Below, one piece after another: positions 48,252-56,899 of a stretch of DNA of 64,000 bases (positions are counted from its first letter, which is position 1; every line of letters starts with the position of its first letter). The translations under genes were made by a program, and so were the position numbers. The notes under the pieces were generated by a model. That model ran no database searches and was not told the origin of the DNA. It worked only from the letters and a program-made list of their open reading frames with translations. This stretch comes from Hymenobacter duratus (lineage in GTDB: Bacteria; Bacteroidota; Bacteroidia; Cytophagales; Hymenobacteraceae), in the NCBI RefSeq assembly GCF_014698995.1, contig NZ_JACWZZ010000005.1, positions 1 through 64,000 of the forward strand, in the 5' to 3' direction.

Positions 48252-49016
48252 ATGAATCCAGTACAAGTCTCCATACCAACTGAAAAGCTAGTTCTGATAC
48301 AGCAGCTTTATAATATCATAGAATCACGCGTTACTGGTGGCGCTGAACACCCAGACCACTATCGGGAGCTACGCAAGGCAGCTATAAAAGACGCTGTCAT
48401 CGAGCCTATGCTTCCGGAATTTGTTAAAAGTTGCTTTGAACTCGAACATATCTGGTAGTTTATTAAAGCTAATGTCACTGGATATGCTCCCTGTAGGGAA
48501 TACTTAAGAGAGGCCTTTGCACCTATTATTTACCGGCTTGAACGAGTAAATGGTGCACCTTTGGATGGTCTGGTAACCGAAGAAATTGAGAATTTTAACG
48601 AGTCCTATGTTACAGAAGCTTGGAATAAAGCACTGGAGAGGAGAGATTCTGACCCCGAGGGTGCCATAACGATTGCCCGCACATTATTAGAGGTGGTCTT
48701 CAAGCATATTTTGGGTAAACTTCAAATAGAATTCGATGACAGTGAAGACTTACCCAAGTTGTACAAGCAGGTAGCGACAGGTCTCAATCTATCACCAGAC
48801 CAGCATACTGAGCAAATTTTCAAGCAGATTCTCACCGGTGCCAGAAGTACAATAGAAGGTATTGGAGCGCTGCGCAATAAGCATGGTGATGCTCATGGAA
48901 AGGCTATGGGCAAGTTTAAACCTGCTGCAAGACACGCAGAACTTGCAGTAAATATGTCTGGTGCTGTTGCTTTGTTCCTACTGAAAACTTACACCGAAAA
49001 CTATCAGCAAGGGTGA
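48252..49016 (+). pseudogene. Abortive-infection family gene with single in-frame TAG
   Basis: From ATG 48252 the frame runs 68 codons to TAG at 48456-48458, then continues in the same phase for about 185 residues to 49016. The C-terminal half matches the Abi_C-type domain: GAITIARTLLEVVFKHILGK, DLPKLYKQVATGLNLSPDQHTEQIFKQIL, LRNKHGDAHG and RHAELAVNMSG. Family members read through an F/W-x-FIK segment where the stop now stands, so a CAG-to-TAG change would explain it. Everything else is intact, suggesting a recent loss, read-through, or a sequencing error. The base composition is AT-rich and foreign-looking. Confidence 0.75.
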
Positions 49017-49103
49017 GCAAATCTAATGCTTACCTGAGTGCTGCCCCCGGCAGCGGCTGGGTTGTTTTTAGAGTGTTTTTTCACTTTCTAAAATCTGCTT
49101 CTC

Positions 49104-49517
49104 GTGAAATACCTGATACTCGGCATTTGCTTCATTTCTATACTTGCAAGCAACGATAGTTTAGCTCTCATGCGCCCCCCCAAGGTTGTTCGAGTAAGCT
49201 TCCAGTATTTGGAAGCTTGTGAAGCAGGGCCGGAATGCAAACCGATTAGCATAAGCCGAAAAGTTGGTGAAAAAGTAGAATTAGCGTTACCCAACTTATC
49301 CCGGACATCCGTCAGCATATGGGACGAAGAGAACTACAAGAAGCTGATGAAACGTACTGGCACTTATAAGTCTATATACAGAACCGGAAGCAGCGAGGCA
49401 GGCAAAAGGCGCGAAATCGTTTTACCCCTGAGCAAATTGAAAGACGGTAATTATCGTGTTTGGATAGTAGGTGATTCGGTGGGAGGCATGCTTGAACTCC
49501 ACTTAAAAAAGGAGTAG
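49104..49517 (+). CDS. Exported hypothetical protein
   Basis: 137 residues from GTG 49104. A signal peptide-like N-terminus (KYLILGICFISILASNDSLAL) precedes a beta-rich basic domain with two cysteines (EACEAGPECKP). No known motif. AT-rich codons match the broken Abi gene just upstream, so both may have arrived together. Confidence 0.6.
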   Translation: MKYLILGICFISILASNDSLALMRPPKVVRVSFQYLEACEAGPECKPISISRKVGEKVELALPNLSRTSVSIWDEENYKKLMKRTGTYKSIYRTGSSEAGKRREIVLPLSKLKDGNYRVWIVGDSVGGMLELHLKKE

Positions 49518-49998
49518 CTTCTTTAATTTCCCTCGCACTCGCTCAGCTGTGCCAAGTGAGCCCTACGCCTGAGGGGCTGTGCCCTGAATCCGGCCGCGCC
49601 ACTAGCCCAGTTACAGCGGACGCACGCAGCATAGCTGCTGGAGCGTAGTGGGTCACTCGCATAGCCGAGCAACTGCAAGGATAGCCCCAGAAGCCCTCGG
49701 AGCACCGAAACAAATGTTTCCATCCTCTGAGGCCGCCTCATTGCCCGAAACCGAATGGTTTGGGTGGGTGAGGCGGCCTCAGGGCTTCCAACCGATTGGT
49801 TTTGGGCCGTGAGGCCGCCTCAGGGCTTCGAACAAAATGGTTTCAGGCAGTGAGGCGGCCTCACGACTCCGAAACCAGTGGATTTGCGGAGTGAGGCGAC
49901 CTTCCGGCCTGAAAACACCTGATTTTGCGCGGGCAGGTATAGTGCAGCTTGTGCGGAATCAATACCTTATGGCCAGTATTCATTAACCCCCATTCTCT
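49518..49998. other. Gene-free stretch around the palindrome array
   Basis: No supported reading frame. It contains the 41-bp-period array listed separately; the parts before and after it show nothing further that I can name. Confidence 0.55.
49700..49904. repeat. 41-bp-period array of alternating palindromes
   Basis: A 13-bp near-palindrome, tgaggcSgcctca, recurs at 49728, 49769, 49810 and 49851 with a degenerate fifth copy at 49892, exactly 41 bp apart. The centre base alternates C, G, C, G, so successive copies face opposite strands. The 28-bp spacers differ but most carry a second dyad of aaccNNNNggtt type (gaaacaaatgtttc, aaccgaatggtt, aaccgattggtt). It is not a CRISPR: the spacers are related to each other. 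Confidence 0.82.
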
Positions 49999-50697
49999 AT
50001 GCTTACCCCCACTACCGAGGGCCCGAACGCGGCTCCCCAAACCCCCACCATCCAGCGCACCAGTCAGCTGCCGTCCTCCGATGTAGCGCTGTCGGCTCTG
50101 GCCACCACAGCAGCCGACGCCTAGACTACCTCGGCGCTGCCGCCGCTGCTGTGGCTCTCCAAAGCCGAGTTCACGGCCCTAGCCGCCGCCTACGCCCAGG
50201 GCCGCGACGCCGCCGATGCCGCCGGCGACCAGCGCACCCCGCAAAGCCAGCGTCTCCAGCAGCTGGATAAGCTGCTGGACAAACACCTCCGGTACGTGAA
50301 AGGCTACCTCGCCGAAGCCCACGACGAAGACGAGGGCCGCAGCTACTACCCCGAGTTCGGAATTACGCGCGAAAACAAAGTATACAGCCTGCCCAGAGCC
50401 CGCACCGAGCGGGTGAAGGCCCTGAATAAGCTGCTGCTGGCCCTCCCGGCCCACGACCTGGACAAGAAGAAGTACGGCACCGCCTTCTGGCAGCCGCTGG
50501 CCCAGGAGTACGCCCAGCTGGTGCAGGCCAGCACCGAGTCGGCCGGGCAGCGCAGCGCGAAAGTGAGCGGCAAAGACCAACACGAAGCCCAGGTCCGCAA
50601 AGCCCTGCGCGCCCTCATCCACCACCTCAAAGCCAACTACCCCGATACGTTCGAGGCCCAGCTCCGCGCCTTTGGCTTCCAGAAGGAAAGCTACTAG
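49999..50697 (+). pseudogene. Hypothetical gene with in-frame TAG
   Basis: The ATG at 49999 opens a frame that meets TAG at 50122-50124 after 41 codons and continues in phase to the stop at 50697, with high-GC host codons throughout. The downstream part is helical and charged (LWLSKAEFTALAAAYAQGRDAADAAG, LQQLDKLLDKHLRYVKGYLAEAHD, KALRALIHHLKANYPDTFEAQL). No family recognised. Translation could restart at GTG 50296. The first 41 residues are Thr/Pro-rich and might instead be a leader. Confidence 0.55.
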
Positions 50698-50766
50698 GGT
50701 ATGCGGGCAACATAAGAACGTCATGCTGAGCCTGCCGAAGCATCTCGCGTGCTGACGTTACTTCAC

Positions 50767-50792
50767 TAGCCCAGGGTTTAAACCCTGGGCTA
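50767..50792. repeat. 26-nt perfect palindrome
   Basis: tagcccagggttt and its exact reverse complement are joined at taaa centre. It follows a half-copy of the gtcatgctgagc...cgcgtgctga REP-like unit (50720-50757). The rest of 50698-51084 holds no gene. Confidence 0.75.
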
Positions 50793-50948
50793 CGGAGCGG
50801 TTGCCGTTTGACGATTTATCAACGTCAGCCTGACGTTCTACCTTTCTCTGGCTTCCCTGGCGCGGGTTTAAGCAAAGCCGTAACCTCCACCCTGTCTAAA
50901 AGCAGAGGTTGTACCTCCACTGCCGCGCCAGCGGCAAACCGATACCGC

Positions 50949-50972
50949 GCCGCCTGGAGAAATCCGGGCGGC
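50949..50972. repeat. GC hairpin, first copy of a pair around the hydrolase gene
   Basis: gccgcctggagaaatccggg followed by cggc folds into a stem of about 10 bp. A close relative sits at 52257-52280, past the hydrolase gene; both are preceded by tgccgcgccagc. Confidence 0.55.
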
Positions 50973-51084
50973 GTTGTCGTGTTGGCTTAGACAGGCTGTT
51001 TTCTTCGGGAAGCTCACAGTATCGAATACTATATTTTCTTAATATTAAAGCCGTATACACTCGCCCTTATACCTGGAAGAAATA

Positions 51085-52104
51085 GTGAAATGGATTCGTC
51101 GGTTGCTGCTGGTTGTTCTTGTGCTGGTCGTTGGGTTCGGGGCAGTCATGGTCCGGTCTGCCCTGCGCACAGAGCGGCCGGTAGGGTTCCAGCTGGCGCG
51201 GACCACTGACCCGGACGGCAAACCCTTGGCCGTGGGCATCTGGTATCCCACCCAGGCCCGCACCTGGCCGACGACGTGGCTGGGCCTGGGCCTGATGGAG
51301 GTAGCCGCCGATGCGCCCGTGGCGGGCCGCAGCCTGCCGCTCGTGGTGATTTCGCACGGCAACTCCGGCGGCCCCGGCAGCCACGCCGACTTGGCCCTGG
51401 CCCTGGCCAACGCGGGCTACATCGTGGCGGCCCCCATGCACAGCGGCGACAACTACGCCGACCAAAGCGCGGCCGGCACCGTGGGCTGGCTGGGCGGGCG
51501 CACCCGGCAGCTGCACGCCACCCTGGACTACCTGCTCACGAGCTGGCCGGGACACGCATACATCAACCCCGAGCGTATCGGGGCGTTCGGATTCTCTGCC
51601 GGCGGCCTGACCGTCCTGACCGCCGTGGGGGCCCAACCCGACCTCCGCCTGATTGCCAAACAGTGCACCGACTCGTCACCGGAGGCTATCTGTAAGCTGC
51701 TCCGCGCCGGCAACTCCCCCTTGCTGAACCCCGATGAAGCGGCGAAGGGCAACCGCTACCAACCCGACGCACGAATCAAGGCCGCTGTGGTGGCCGCCCC
51801 CGGCCTGGGCTTCACGATGGGCCCCGGCGCCCTCACGGCCGTGCGGGTGCCGGTGCAGCTGTGGAGCGGCGACCAGGACACCGTGGTATCCTATGCCACC
51901 AACATCAAACAGGTGCGGGATGCCCTCGGGGCCGGGGCTGAGTTCCATTCGGTGCCGGGGGCCGGGCATTTCTCGTTTCTCGCTCCCTGTGGTCCGCTGG
52001 CCCCGCCGCTGCTCTGCACCGACCAGGGGCAGTTTGATAGAGAAGCTTTCCACCGAAGTATGAATGCCAGCGTGATTGCCTTTTTCGAAAAAGCTATCCG
52101 CTAA
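51085..52104 (+). CDS. Alpha/beta hydrolase (dienelactone/PAF-acetylhydrolase-like)
   Basis: 339 residues from GTG 51085. A hydrophobic N-terminal segment (about 5-24, LLLVVLVLVVGFGAVMV) is a membrane anchor or signal. The catalytic core has ISHGNSGG (oxyanion region), the nucleophile elbow GAFGFSAGG (Ser near 171), an acid in WSGDQDTVV near 258 and the His in GAGHFSFL near 292. An ester substrate is likely but unknown. It is flanked by related GC hairpins. Confidence 0.78.
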   Translation: MKWIRRLLLVVLVLVVGFGAVMVRSALRTERPVGFQLARTTDPDGKPLAVGIWYPTQARTWPTTWLGLGLMEVAADAPVAGRSLPLVVISHGNSGGPGSHADLALALANAGYIVAAPMHSGDNYADQSAAGTVGWLGGRTRQLHATLDYLLTSWPGHAYINPERIGAFGFSAGGLTVLTAVGAQPDLRLIAKQCTDSSPEAICKLLRAGNSPLLNPDEAAKGNRYQPDARIKAAVVAAPGLGFTMGPGALTAVRVPVQLWSGDQDTVVSYATNIKQVRDALGAGAEFHSVPGAGHFSFLAPCGPLAPPLLCTDQGQFDREAFHRSMNASVIAFFEKAIR

Positions 52105-52256
52105 GCATTGGCCGAAGGCCATACTCCCTAAGTATCTCCGACTCCTGACTGTTGCCCACCCTACACTGACGCGAGTGTAGCGCCGTGTAGTCCGCGCCTA
52201 CTCATAACACGGAGGCCGTGCTTGTGCTGCCGCGCCAGCATCAGCCTGCAACCAAC

Positions 52257-52280
52257 GCCGCCAGGAGGAATCCGGGCGGC
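52257..52280. repeat. GC hairpin, second copy
   Basis: gccgccaggaggaatccggg followed by cggc, then a T-rich gtctttcgttt. It is related to 50949-50972. It may terminate the hydrolase transcript. Confidence 0.5.
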
Positions 52281-52369
52281 GTCTTTCGTTTGGGCAGGGA
52301 AGGCACCGCCTCCCGGCGGAAAGCAGCCCGAAGTAGGCTCTGCTATATTCCGGGCACGGGCACAACGGA

Positions 52370-52813
52370 TTACTGCGCGCCGGCCAGCAGCTGCTGGGGC
52401 TCCCGCACTTTCAGCTGGCGCACCGCTACGGTCTGGCCGGTGGGGCCGGGCTGCACCTGCAGCGTGTAGCGGTAGTGGGTGCTGGCCGCGTGCAGCAGCA
52501 GGGCATAGCGGCCGGCAGGCAGCGTCCGGAAGTTGAAGCGGTGACCGTAGGCGGGCGCGTCGTAGGCTTCATCGAACAGAACCTGCCCGCTGCCCAGGCT
52601 CACGACCTGCACCCGGCCGGGCTGCCGGGCCGCCTGATTGATGCGCACCCGGATGCTTTCGGCATCGGGGCTGGTAACGGACACCGGGGAGGCGTGCTGG
52701 GCCTGGGCCGGCGAGGCAGTGGCGGCCAGGGCCAGTAGCAGGCCGGCCAAAGCAACGGAACGGGTCAGCGGCCGGGGGGCAGCCGCGGAAACAGCGAGAG
52801 AGAAGCGGCGCAT
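52370..52813 (-). CDS. Exported hypothetical protein
   Basis: 147 residues with a long signal peptide (to about 39, SPAQAQ) and a beta-sandwich-like domain: IRVRINQAARQPGRVQVVSL, VLFDEAYDAPAYGHRFNFRTLPAGRYALLLHA, YRYTLQVQP. This resembles small periplasmic or T9SS-tail-like folds of Bacteroidota, but without a clear sorting motif. It is divergent from hsp20 across about 350 bp with no other gene. Confidence 0.7.
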   Translation of the reverse strand: MRRFSLAVSAAAPRPLTRSVALAGLLLALAATASPAQAQHASPVSVTSPDAESIRVRINQAARQPGRVQVVSLGSGQVLFDEAYDAPAYGHRFNFRTLPAGRYALLLHAASTHYRYTLQVQPGPTGQTVAVRQLKVREPQQLLAGAQ

Positions 52814-53163
52814 AGCAGGAAGAAATAAAGGGTGAGACCAGAAGTGGCCGGGGCAGGCACCTGTGCGCTATCGGACAGCGCCGCCCCGGTTCCGGGGTAG
52901 AAGAGCCAAGGGCCGTGCCATTTCTTCAAGCCGCTTTTCGTCAGGCAGTTACCATTGCCTCGACTGGTTTGCGCTGGCAAAAAAGTGTCCGGCGGCGGGC
53001 ATGGGCGTCCGGTTTCGGGGGTGTGAGGGCCGGCCGGTGGGCAGCCTTGCAAAAAAGTGGACCGGTACCTCTAAAAAACCGGTGTTCCGGTGCAACAACG
53101 CCGTTTTTGCCCGCGTATCAGGGGCGCTTGTGTTCGTTTGTTTCACTTCAACCTTTCACAGCC

Positions 53164-53775
53164 ATGGCTATTCAAAAGTATCAGGACTCCTTTTCTGATC
53201 TGCCGGCCTCGAGCTTCAGTTCCATGCTCGACCGGTTTTTCAGCGACTCGCTGGCTTCGCGGGGCCGCGTCAGCAGCTTTTCGCCGCACATCGACGCCTA
53301 CGAAACCGACAAGAGCTATGAAGTAGAGGCCGCCCTGCCCGGCCTGAAGCGCGAAGACATCAAGGTGGATTTCCACCAGGGCCGCCTCACCATTTCCGGG
53401 GAGCGGACCTTCCGCAACGAGCAGAGCCAGCGCCGCTACCACGTGGTGGAAAGCTCCTACGGCTCGTTCAACCGTTCCCTGCAGCTCCCCGACACGGTGG
53501 ATGCCAGCCGGATTGAGGCCAGCTTCGAGGACGGCGTGCTGCGCGTGAGCGTGCCCAAAGACGAGCAGAAAACCCGGCGCCACCAAATAGAGGTGCGCGG
53601 CGGCCAAAGCAGCTCCGGCCAGCCGCAGGGTCAGATGTCGGAGCGCCTCGGCGAGCAGGCCACCGATGTGAGCGTGCAGTCGGGCCAGAGTGGCGGCAGC
53701 GCCGCCCGAAGCAAAGGCACCACTGCCGCATCCGAAATGCAGAAGCGGCCAAAAAGCTCCGGGGTAGGAGCCTAA
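53164..53775 (+). CDS. Hsp20/alpha-crystallin small heat-shock protein
   Basis: A 203-residue ATP-independent chaperone. The alpha-crystallin domain spans about 42-140 (HIDAYETDKSYEVEAALPGLKREDIKVDF, LTISGER, then ASFEDGVLRVSVPK). The C-terminal 60 residues are an unusually long Ser/Gly/Gln-rich tail in place of the short I-x-I extension. The ATG at 53164 is chosen; the longer frame from 52915 is unsupported. A terminator follows. Confidence 0.92.
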   Translation: MAIQKYQDSFSDLPASSFSSMLDRFFSDSLASRGRVSSFSPHIDAYETDKSYEVEAALPGLKREDIKVDFHQGRLTISGERTFRNEQSQRRYHVVESSYGSFNRSLQLPDTVDASRIEASFEDGVLRVSVPKDEQKTRRHQIEVRGGQSSSGQPQGQMSERLGEQATDVSVQSGQSGGSAARSKGTTAASEMQKRPKSSGVGA

Positions 53776-53794
53776 CGGGCCTCACAGCCAAACA

Positions 53795-53829
53795 AAACGC
53801 CTTCCCGCCGAACAGGAAGGCGTTTTTCT
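53795..53829 (+). terminator. Terminator of the Hsp20 gene
   Basis: The stem aaaacgccttcc / ggaaggcgtttt ends in a T-run; it also suits the opposite strand. Confidence 0.85.
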
Positions 53830-53864
53830 TTTGGCTGTGAGGTGTGCTGTAGAGACAGTACTGC

Positions 53865-54296
53865 TTAAAGAGCTGCCGACCGGGGGTGCTGCAACAGCCA
53901 CTCCACGGCCTCGGCATCCGTTTCAAAAGACCGGTACACCAAGGCCGACGCCGGCGCCTGCGTAGTGATGTAGGCCGTGGCCAGGCGCACCATCACATCG
54001 GCCGAAACCACCACGGCACCGTGGCGGTAGCCGGCCTCCACCGCGCGGGGCAGCCATTCCCGGGCTACCCACTCCTGCTCGTCCGGCGCAAACGGCACCA
54101 TACGGCCTTGGTCGATGAGGATGCGGCTCCAGTTGTTGCGGCTGATTGCCTGCATCATGTGCATAAAAACGGCCCGCGTATCCTGGGGCTGGCGGGCGGC
54201 AGGCTTCCAGGTGACTCTCAGGAAACCGGCCGGGTCTTCCTGCAGCAGCGCGGCAGCATTTTCAAAATAGACGCGTAATGGCAGACCTGGCTTCAT
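53865..54296 (-). CDS. STAS-like hypothetical protein, paralogue 1
   Basis: 143 residues from ATG 54296 (MKPGLPLRVYFENA). The layout of an N-terminal strand, a helix ending in SRNNWSRILIDQGRM, REWLPRAVEAGYRHGAVVVS and a closing FETDAEAVEWLLQHP parallels the protein at 56.9-57.3 kb. The order resembles SpoIIAA/STAS-like folds. Function unknown; cytosolic. Confidence 0.6.
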   Translation of the reverse strand: MKPGLPLRVYFENAAALLQEDPAGFLRVTWKPAARQPQDTRAVFMHMMQAISRNNWSRILIDQGRMVPFAPDEQEWVAREWLPRAVEAGYRHGAVVVSADVMVRLATAYITTQAPASALVYRSFETDAEAVEWLLQHPRSAAL

Positions 54297-54476
54297 AGCT
54301 ACAAAGCTAACATGCGTAGGTACATGATTTGTTCTACAGAACCTTCCCCCTCTGCTTTTGCCACCACAGAACCGCCGTGTGTGACAATTGAGGTGGCTTT
54401 TCTTATCCCTGTAAGGCGAGTTGCGTATGCTGCGGAACAGATACCCCTCTCTTCCTTTCACCTAGCTTTTCGTCCT

Positions 54477-55769
54477 ATGTCTCGCTTTGCATTTTCGCTG
54501 CTCTTGCTGCTGATACTGGGCGGCAGCTGGCTTTCGCCGGCCGGTGCCCAGTCGGCCGATGGCCTGCCGGCCCGGCCCACTCCGTTTCGGTTTGTGAATG
54601 ACGGCGGACAACTGCTGAGTGCGGCCGACGCCCAGAAGCTGGAAAACGGCCTGCGCCGCTACGCCGACAATACCGGCACCCAGCTGGTAGTCGTCACGGT
54701 GCCCACCCTGGGCGGCCGCGACATAGCCGATTATGGCCGGGCACTGGGCACGGCCTGGGGGGTGGGCCAGCGCGACCGGAACAACGGCATTGTGCTCCTG
54801 CTGGCCGCTCAGGAGCATCAGGTCACGATTCAGGCCGGTTCGGGCTTGCGCAGTCAGATCACGCCGGCCCTGACGGCCCGCGTGATTACGGAGCAGATGA
54901 CGCCCAGCTTCAGGCAGGGCCGCTACTTTGCGGGCCTGCGCAACGGCCTGAACACGCTGATGCAAGCCGCCAACCCCGATTCGGCCCCGGTGCAACCCCA
55001 GGCAGACGCTGCAGTTGATGCAGCCGCAGCCGGCGCACTCCCCAGCTCCGAACCGACCATAGCCGACCAGCGCAGCGCTAGTGACGAGCCCGCCAGTGAG
55101 CCGTTCAACCCCAATTCTTCCTCTTCCGGGCTTGGCGATATGGCCCCTTCAACTGTGTTGGGCCTGGGCGGGGGTGCGCTGCTGATAGGAGCAGTAGTAG
55201 TCATTGGGGGGATATGGCTGCTGGTGCGCCTGTTTCGGCGGCGCTCCGCAGCAGCTGCCAGCCCACAGGCAGGGTCGGCTCCTACTTTCTACCCGCCTCA
55301 GAGTAACCAGCCTCCGGTTCAGCCCAATGGTCCGGCGGGCAACTACGGCCCAGGCTACAGTAACCGCCCGAGCCCCGACTTTCTGCCGAACCGCACCGGG
55401 GGTGGCAGTGGTATGGGAGGCGTGCTGCTGACGGGCGCGGCAGCGGCGGCCGGTGCCTACCTCGGCAACCGCATGGCGAATGGCCAGAACCAGCCAGACA
55501 GCACCCCATTGCATCCTGATACGCCTTCCCCCAACCTCGACTCTGGTGCCGCCGCCGGTGGAGCCGCCGGTGCGGGTGGCTTTCCGTTTCTCAACGATTC
55601 GGGCGCCGCACCCGAGCCCGCCCCAGACTACTTCTCTGATGCCCCCGACGCTTCGCCGGATTATTTCTCTTCCGACAACGATGGGTCCTCATCCTACGAC
55701 GATACCTCTTCCGGCGACACTGGCGGTGGCGGGTTCGATGATGACAACAGTAACAGCGGCTCCTGGTAA
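54477..55769 (+). CDS. TPM-domain membrane protein
   Basis: 430 residues. A signal peptide (1-25, PAGAQ) is followed by a TPM domain (about 35-160: NDGGQLLSAADAQKLENGLRRYADNTGTQLVVVTVPTLGG, NNGIVLLLAAQEHQVTIQAG). A low-complexity linker, one membrane helix (about 228-248, LLIGAVVVIGGIWLLVRLF) and a long Gly/Ser/Pro/Asp-rich tail complete it. TPM proteins have been linked to photosystem II repair or phosphatase activity in plants; the bacterial role is unclear. ATG 54477 is preferred over 54312. A terminator follows. Confidence 0.82.
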   Translation: MSRFAFSLLLLLILGGSWLSPAGAQSADGLPARPTPFRFVNDGGQLLSAADAQKLENGLRRYADNTGTQLVVVTVPTLGGRDIADYGRALGTAWGVGQRDRNNGIVLLLAAQEHQVTIQAGSGLRSQITPALTARVITEQMTPSFRQGRYFAGLRNGLNTLMQAANPDSAPVQPQADAAVDAAAAGALPSSEPTIADQRSASDEPASEPFNPNSSSSGLGDMAPSTVLGLGGGALLIGAVVVIGGIWLLVRLFRRRSAAAASPQAGSAPTFYPPQSNQPPVQPNGPAGNYGPGYSNRPSPDFLPNRTGGGSGMGGVLLTGAAAAAGAYLGNRMANGQNQPDSTPLHPDTPSPNLDSGAAAGGAAGAGGFPFLNDSGAAPEPAPDYFSDAPDASPDYFSSDNDGSSSYDDTSSGDTGGGGFDDDNSNSGSW

Positions 55770-55789
55770 GCTACCGGCTTCCTCATACC

Positions 55790-55826
55790 AAAGCGCCCCG
55801 GCCATAGATATGACCGGGGCGCTTTT
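55790..55826. terminator. Bidirectional terminator
   Basis: The stem aagcgccccgg (55791-55801) / ccggggcgctt (55814-55824) is followed by TT, between convergent genes. Confidence 0.85.
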
Positions 55827-55845
55827 GCGTGGGGCAGGAACGGTG

Positions 55846-56184
55846 CTACTGTGTTTTTTTGGGTGCTGCGGCCGGAGCAGCAGCCGGGGTAGCCAGCGGC
55901 GGGGCGGGCACCGGCTGACGTAACAGTCGGTCGTTGTCGGCCGTTGCCTGGCGGGCGGGCTCGCCTGTGAGGCCCGGCGCAATGTACTTACCCCCCTGCC
56001 CTGCCGATGTGCTGGTAGTGCCGGAGGCAGTGGACGGAGCCGGCATCGGGGTGTTGGGGGGCGGAACCTTCACGGCACCCAGCTTGCGCTGCGTGGGCGT
56101 TGAGGGGGCCCGGTTCTGGGCGGTAGCGGCGCTGCCAGCCAGCAGAGCGAATAGCAACGTGATTGTAAGGAGACGAAAGTTCAT
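55846..56184 (-). CDS. Small exported Pro/Ala-rich protein
   Basis: 112 residues with a signal peptide (1-22, SAATAQ). The remainder is low-complexity and probably disordered, rich in Pro, Thr, Ala and Gly (VKVPPPNTPMPAPSTAS). No domain recognised. Confidence 0.6.
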   Translation of the reverse strand: MNFRLLTITLLFALLAGSAATAQNRAPSTPTQRKLGAVKVPPPNTPMPAPSTASGTTSTSAGQGGKYIAPGLTGEPARQATADNDRLLRQPVPAPPLATPAAAPAAAPKKTQ

Positions 56185-56371
56185 AGAAGTGAAGGCCAGG
56201 ATACAGTGGATATACGGAGCACTCGTGGTTTGTGGCCAACTAGTGGCGTAGCCGCCCTCATCCTGGCACCTGTAGCGGGTGATGCGCGGCTACAGTCCTC
56301 AACGCAAACCGCCGCACTTTCCCGGCTGGGTAAGTGCGGCGGCTACTGGCATGGGCAAGTATGTTCGGGAG

Positions 56372-56677
56372 TTAGTTAGCCGATTTTGGCATGGTGCCGG
56401 TGGGCTTATCCACCCTGATTACCCCTTTGGGCTCCGTAACCTTCTGCCGGCGCTTGCGCATGGCCTTGCGCCGAGCTGCCCGCTTACGGAAGAAACCCAG
56501 CTTGCGCTTTTTGGTGCGGCTGTTGCCTTTGTAGCGCTTGTAGTTGGGCCGGGGAATAGCCTCGCTTTCCGTAGCACCTGCCAAAGCGGTGGTTTCTGTA
56601 TTGGGAGTAGCAAGTGCTGTCTCCGGCTCCAGCAATGCCAGCAGCACGCACATGAGCAATAGTATTATTCTGGTCAT
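56372..56677 (-). CDS. Small exported basic protein
   Basis: 101 residues. A signal peptide (about 1-23, ETALA) leads a mature part dense in Lys/Arg (SRTKKRKLGFFRKRAARRKAMRKRRQ), which may bind nucleic acid or anionic surface polymers. No family recognised. It is 188 bp upstream of the Pro-rich protein gene on the same strand. Confidence 0.55.
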   Translation of the reverse strand: MTRIILLLMCVLLALLEPETALATPNTETTALAGATESEAIPRPNYKRYKGNSRTKKRKLGFFRKRAARRKAMRKRRQKVTEPKGVIRVDKPTGTMPKSAN

Positions 56678-56899
56678 AAGAAGGAGGGAAAAGGAGATAA
56701 TGAAGGCACAAAGCGCCAGTCCATCTGCGCAAGTTACCTACGTTACACGTACTAAATACGCATAATATTATCCATTACCAGGCCAAAATTCCTATTTATA
56801 TATAATATCCAATCCTTTTGAGGATTAGTGTATTTTTTAAATAATTCTAATAAAACTCACCTCTGCAAAAGCAGCTTGTTTGCCTATGCACTCACGGTG

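Noticed and set aside
49700..49904. CRISPR array
   Set aside because: The repeated unit is only 13 bp and alternates strand, the spacers resemble one another, and no cas genes are present.
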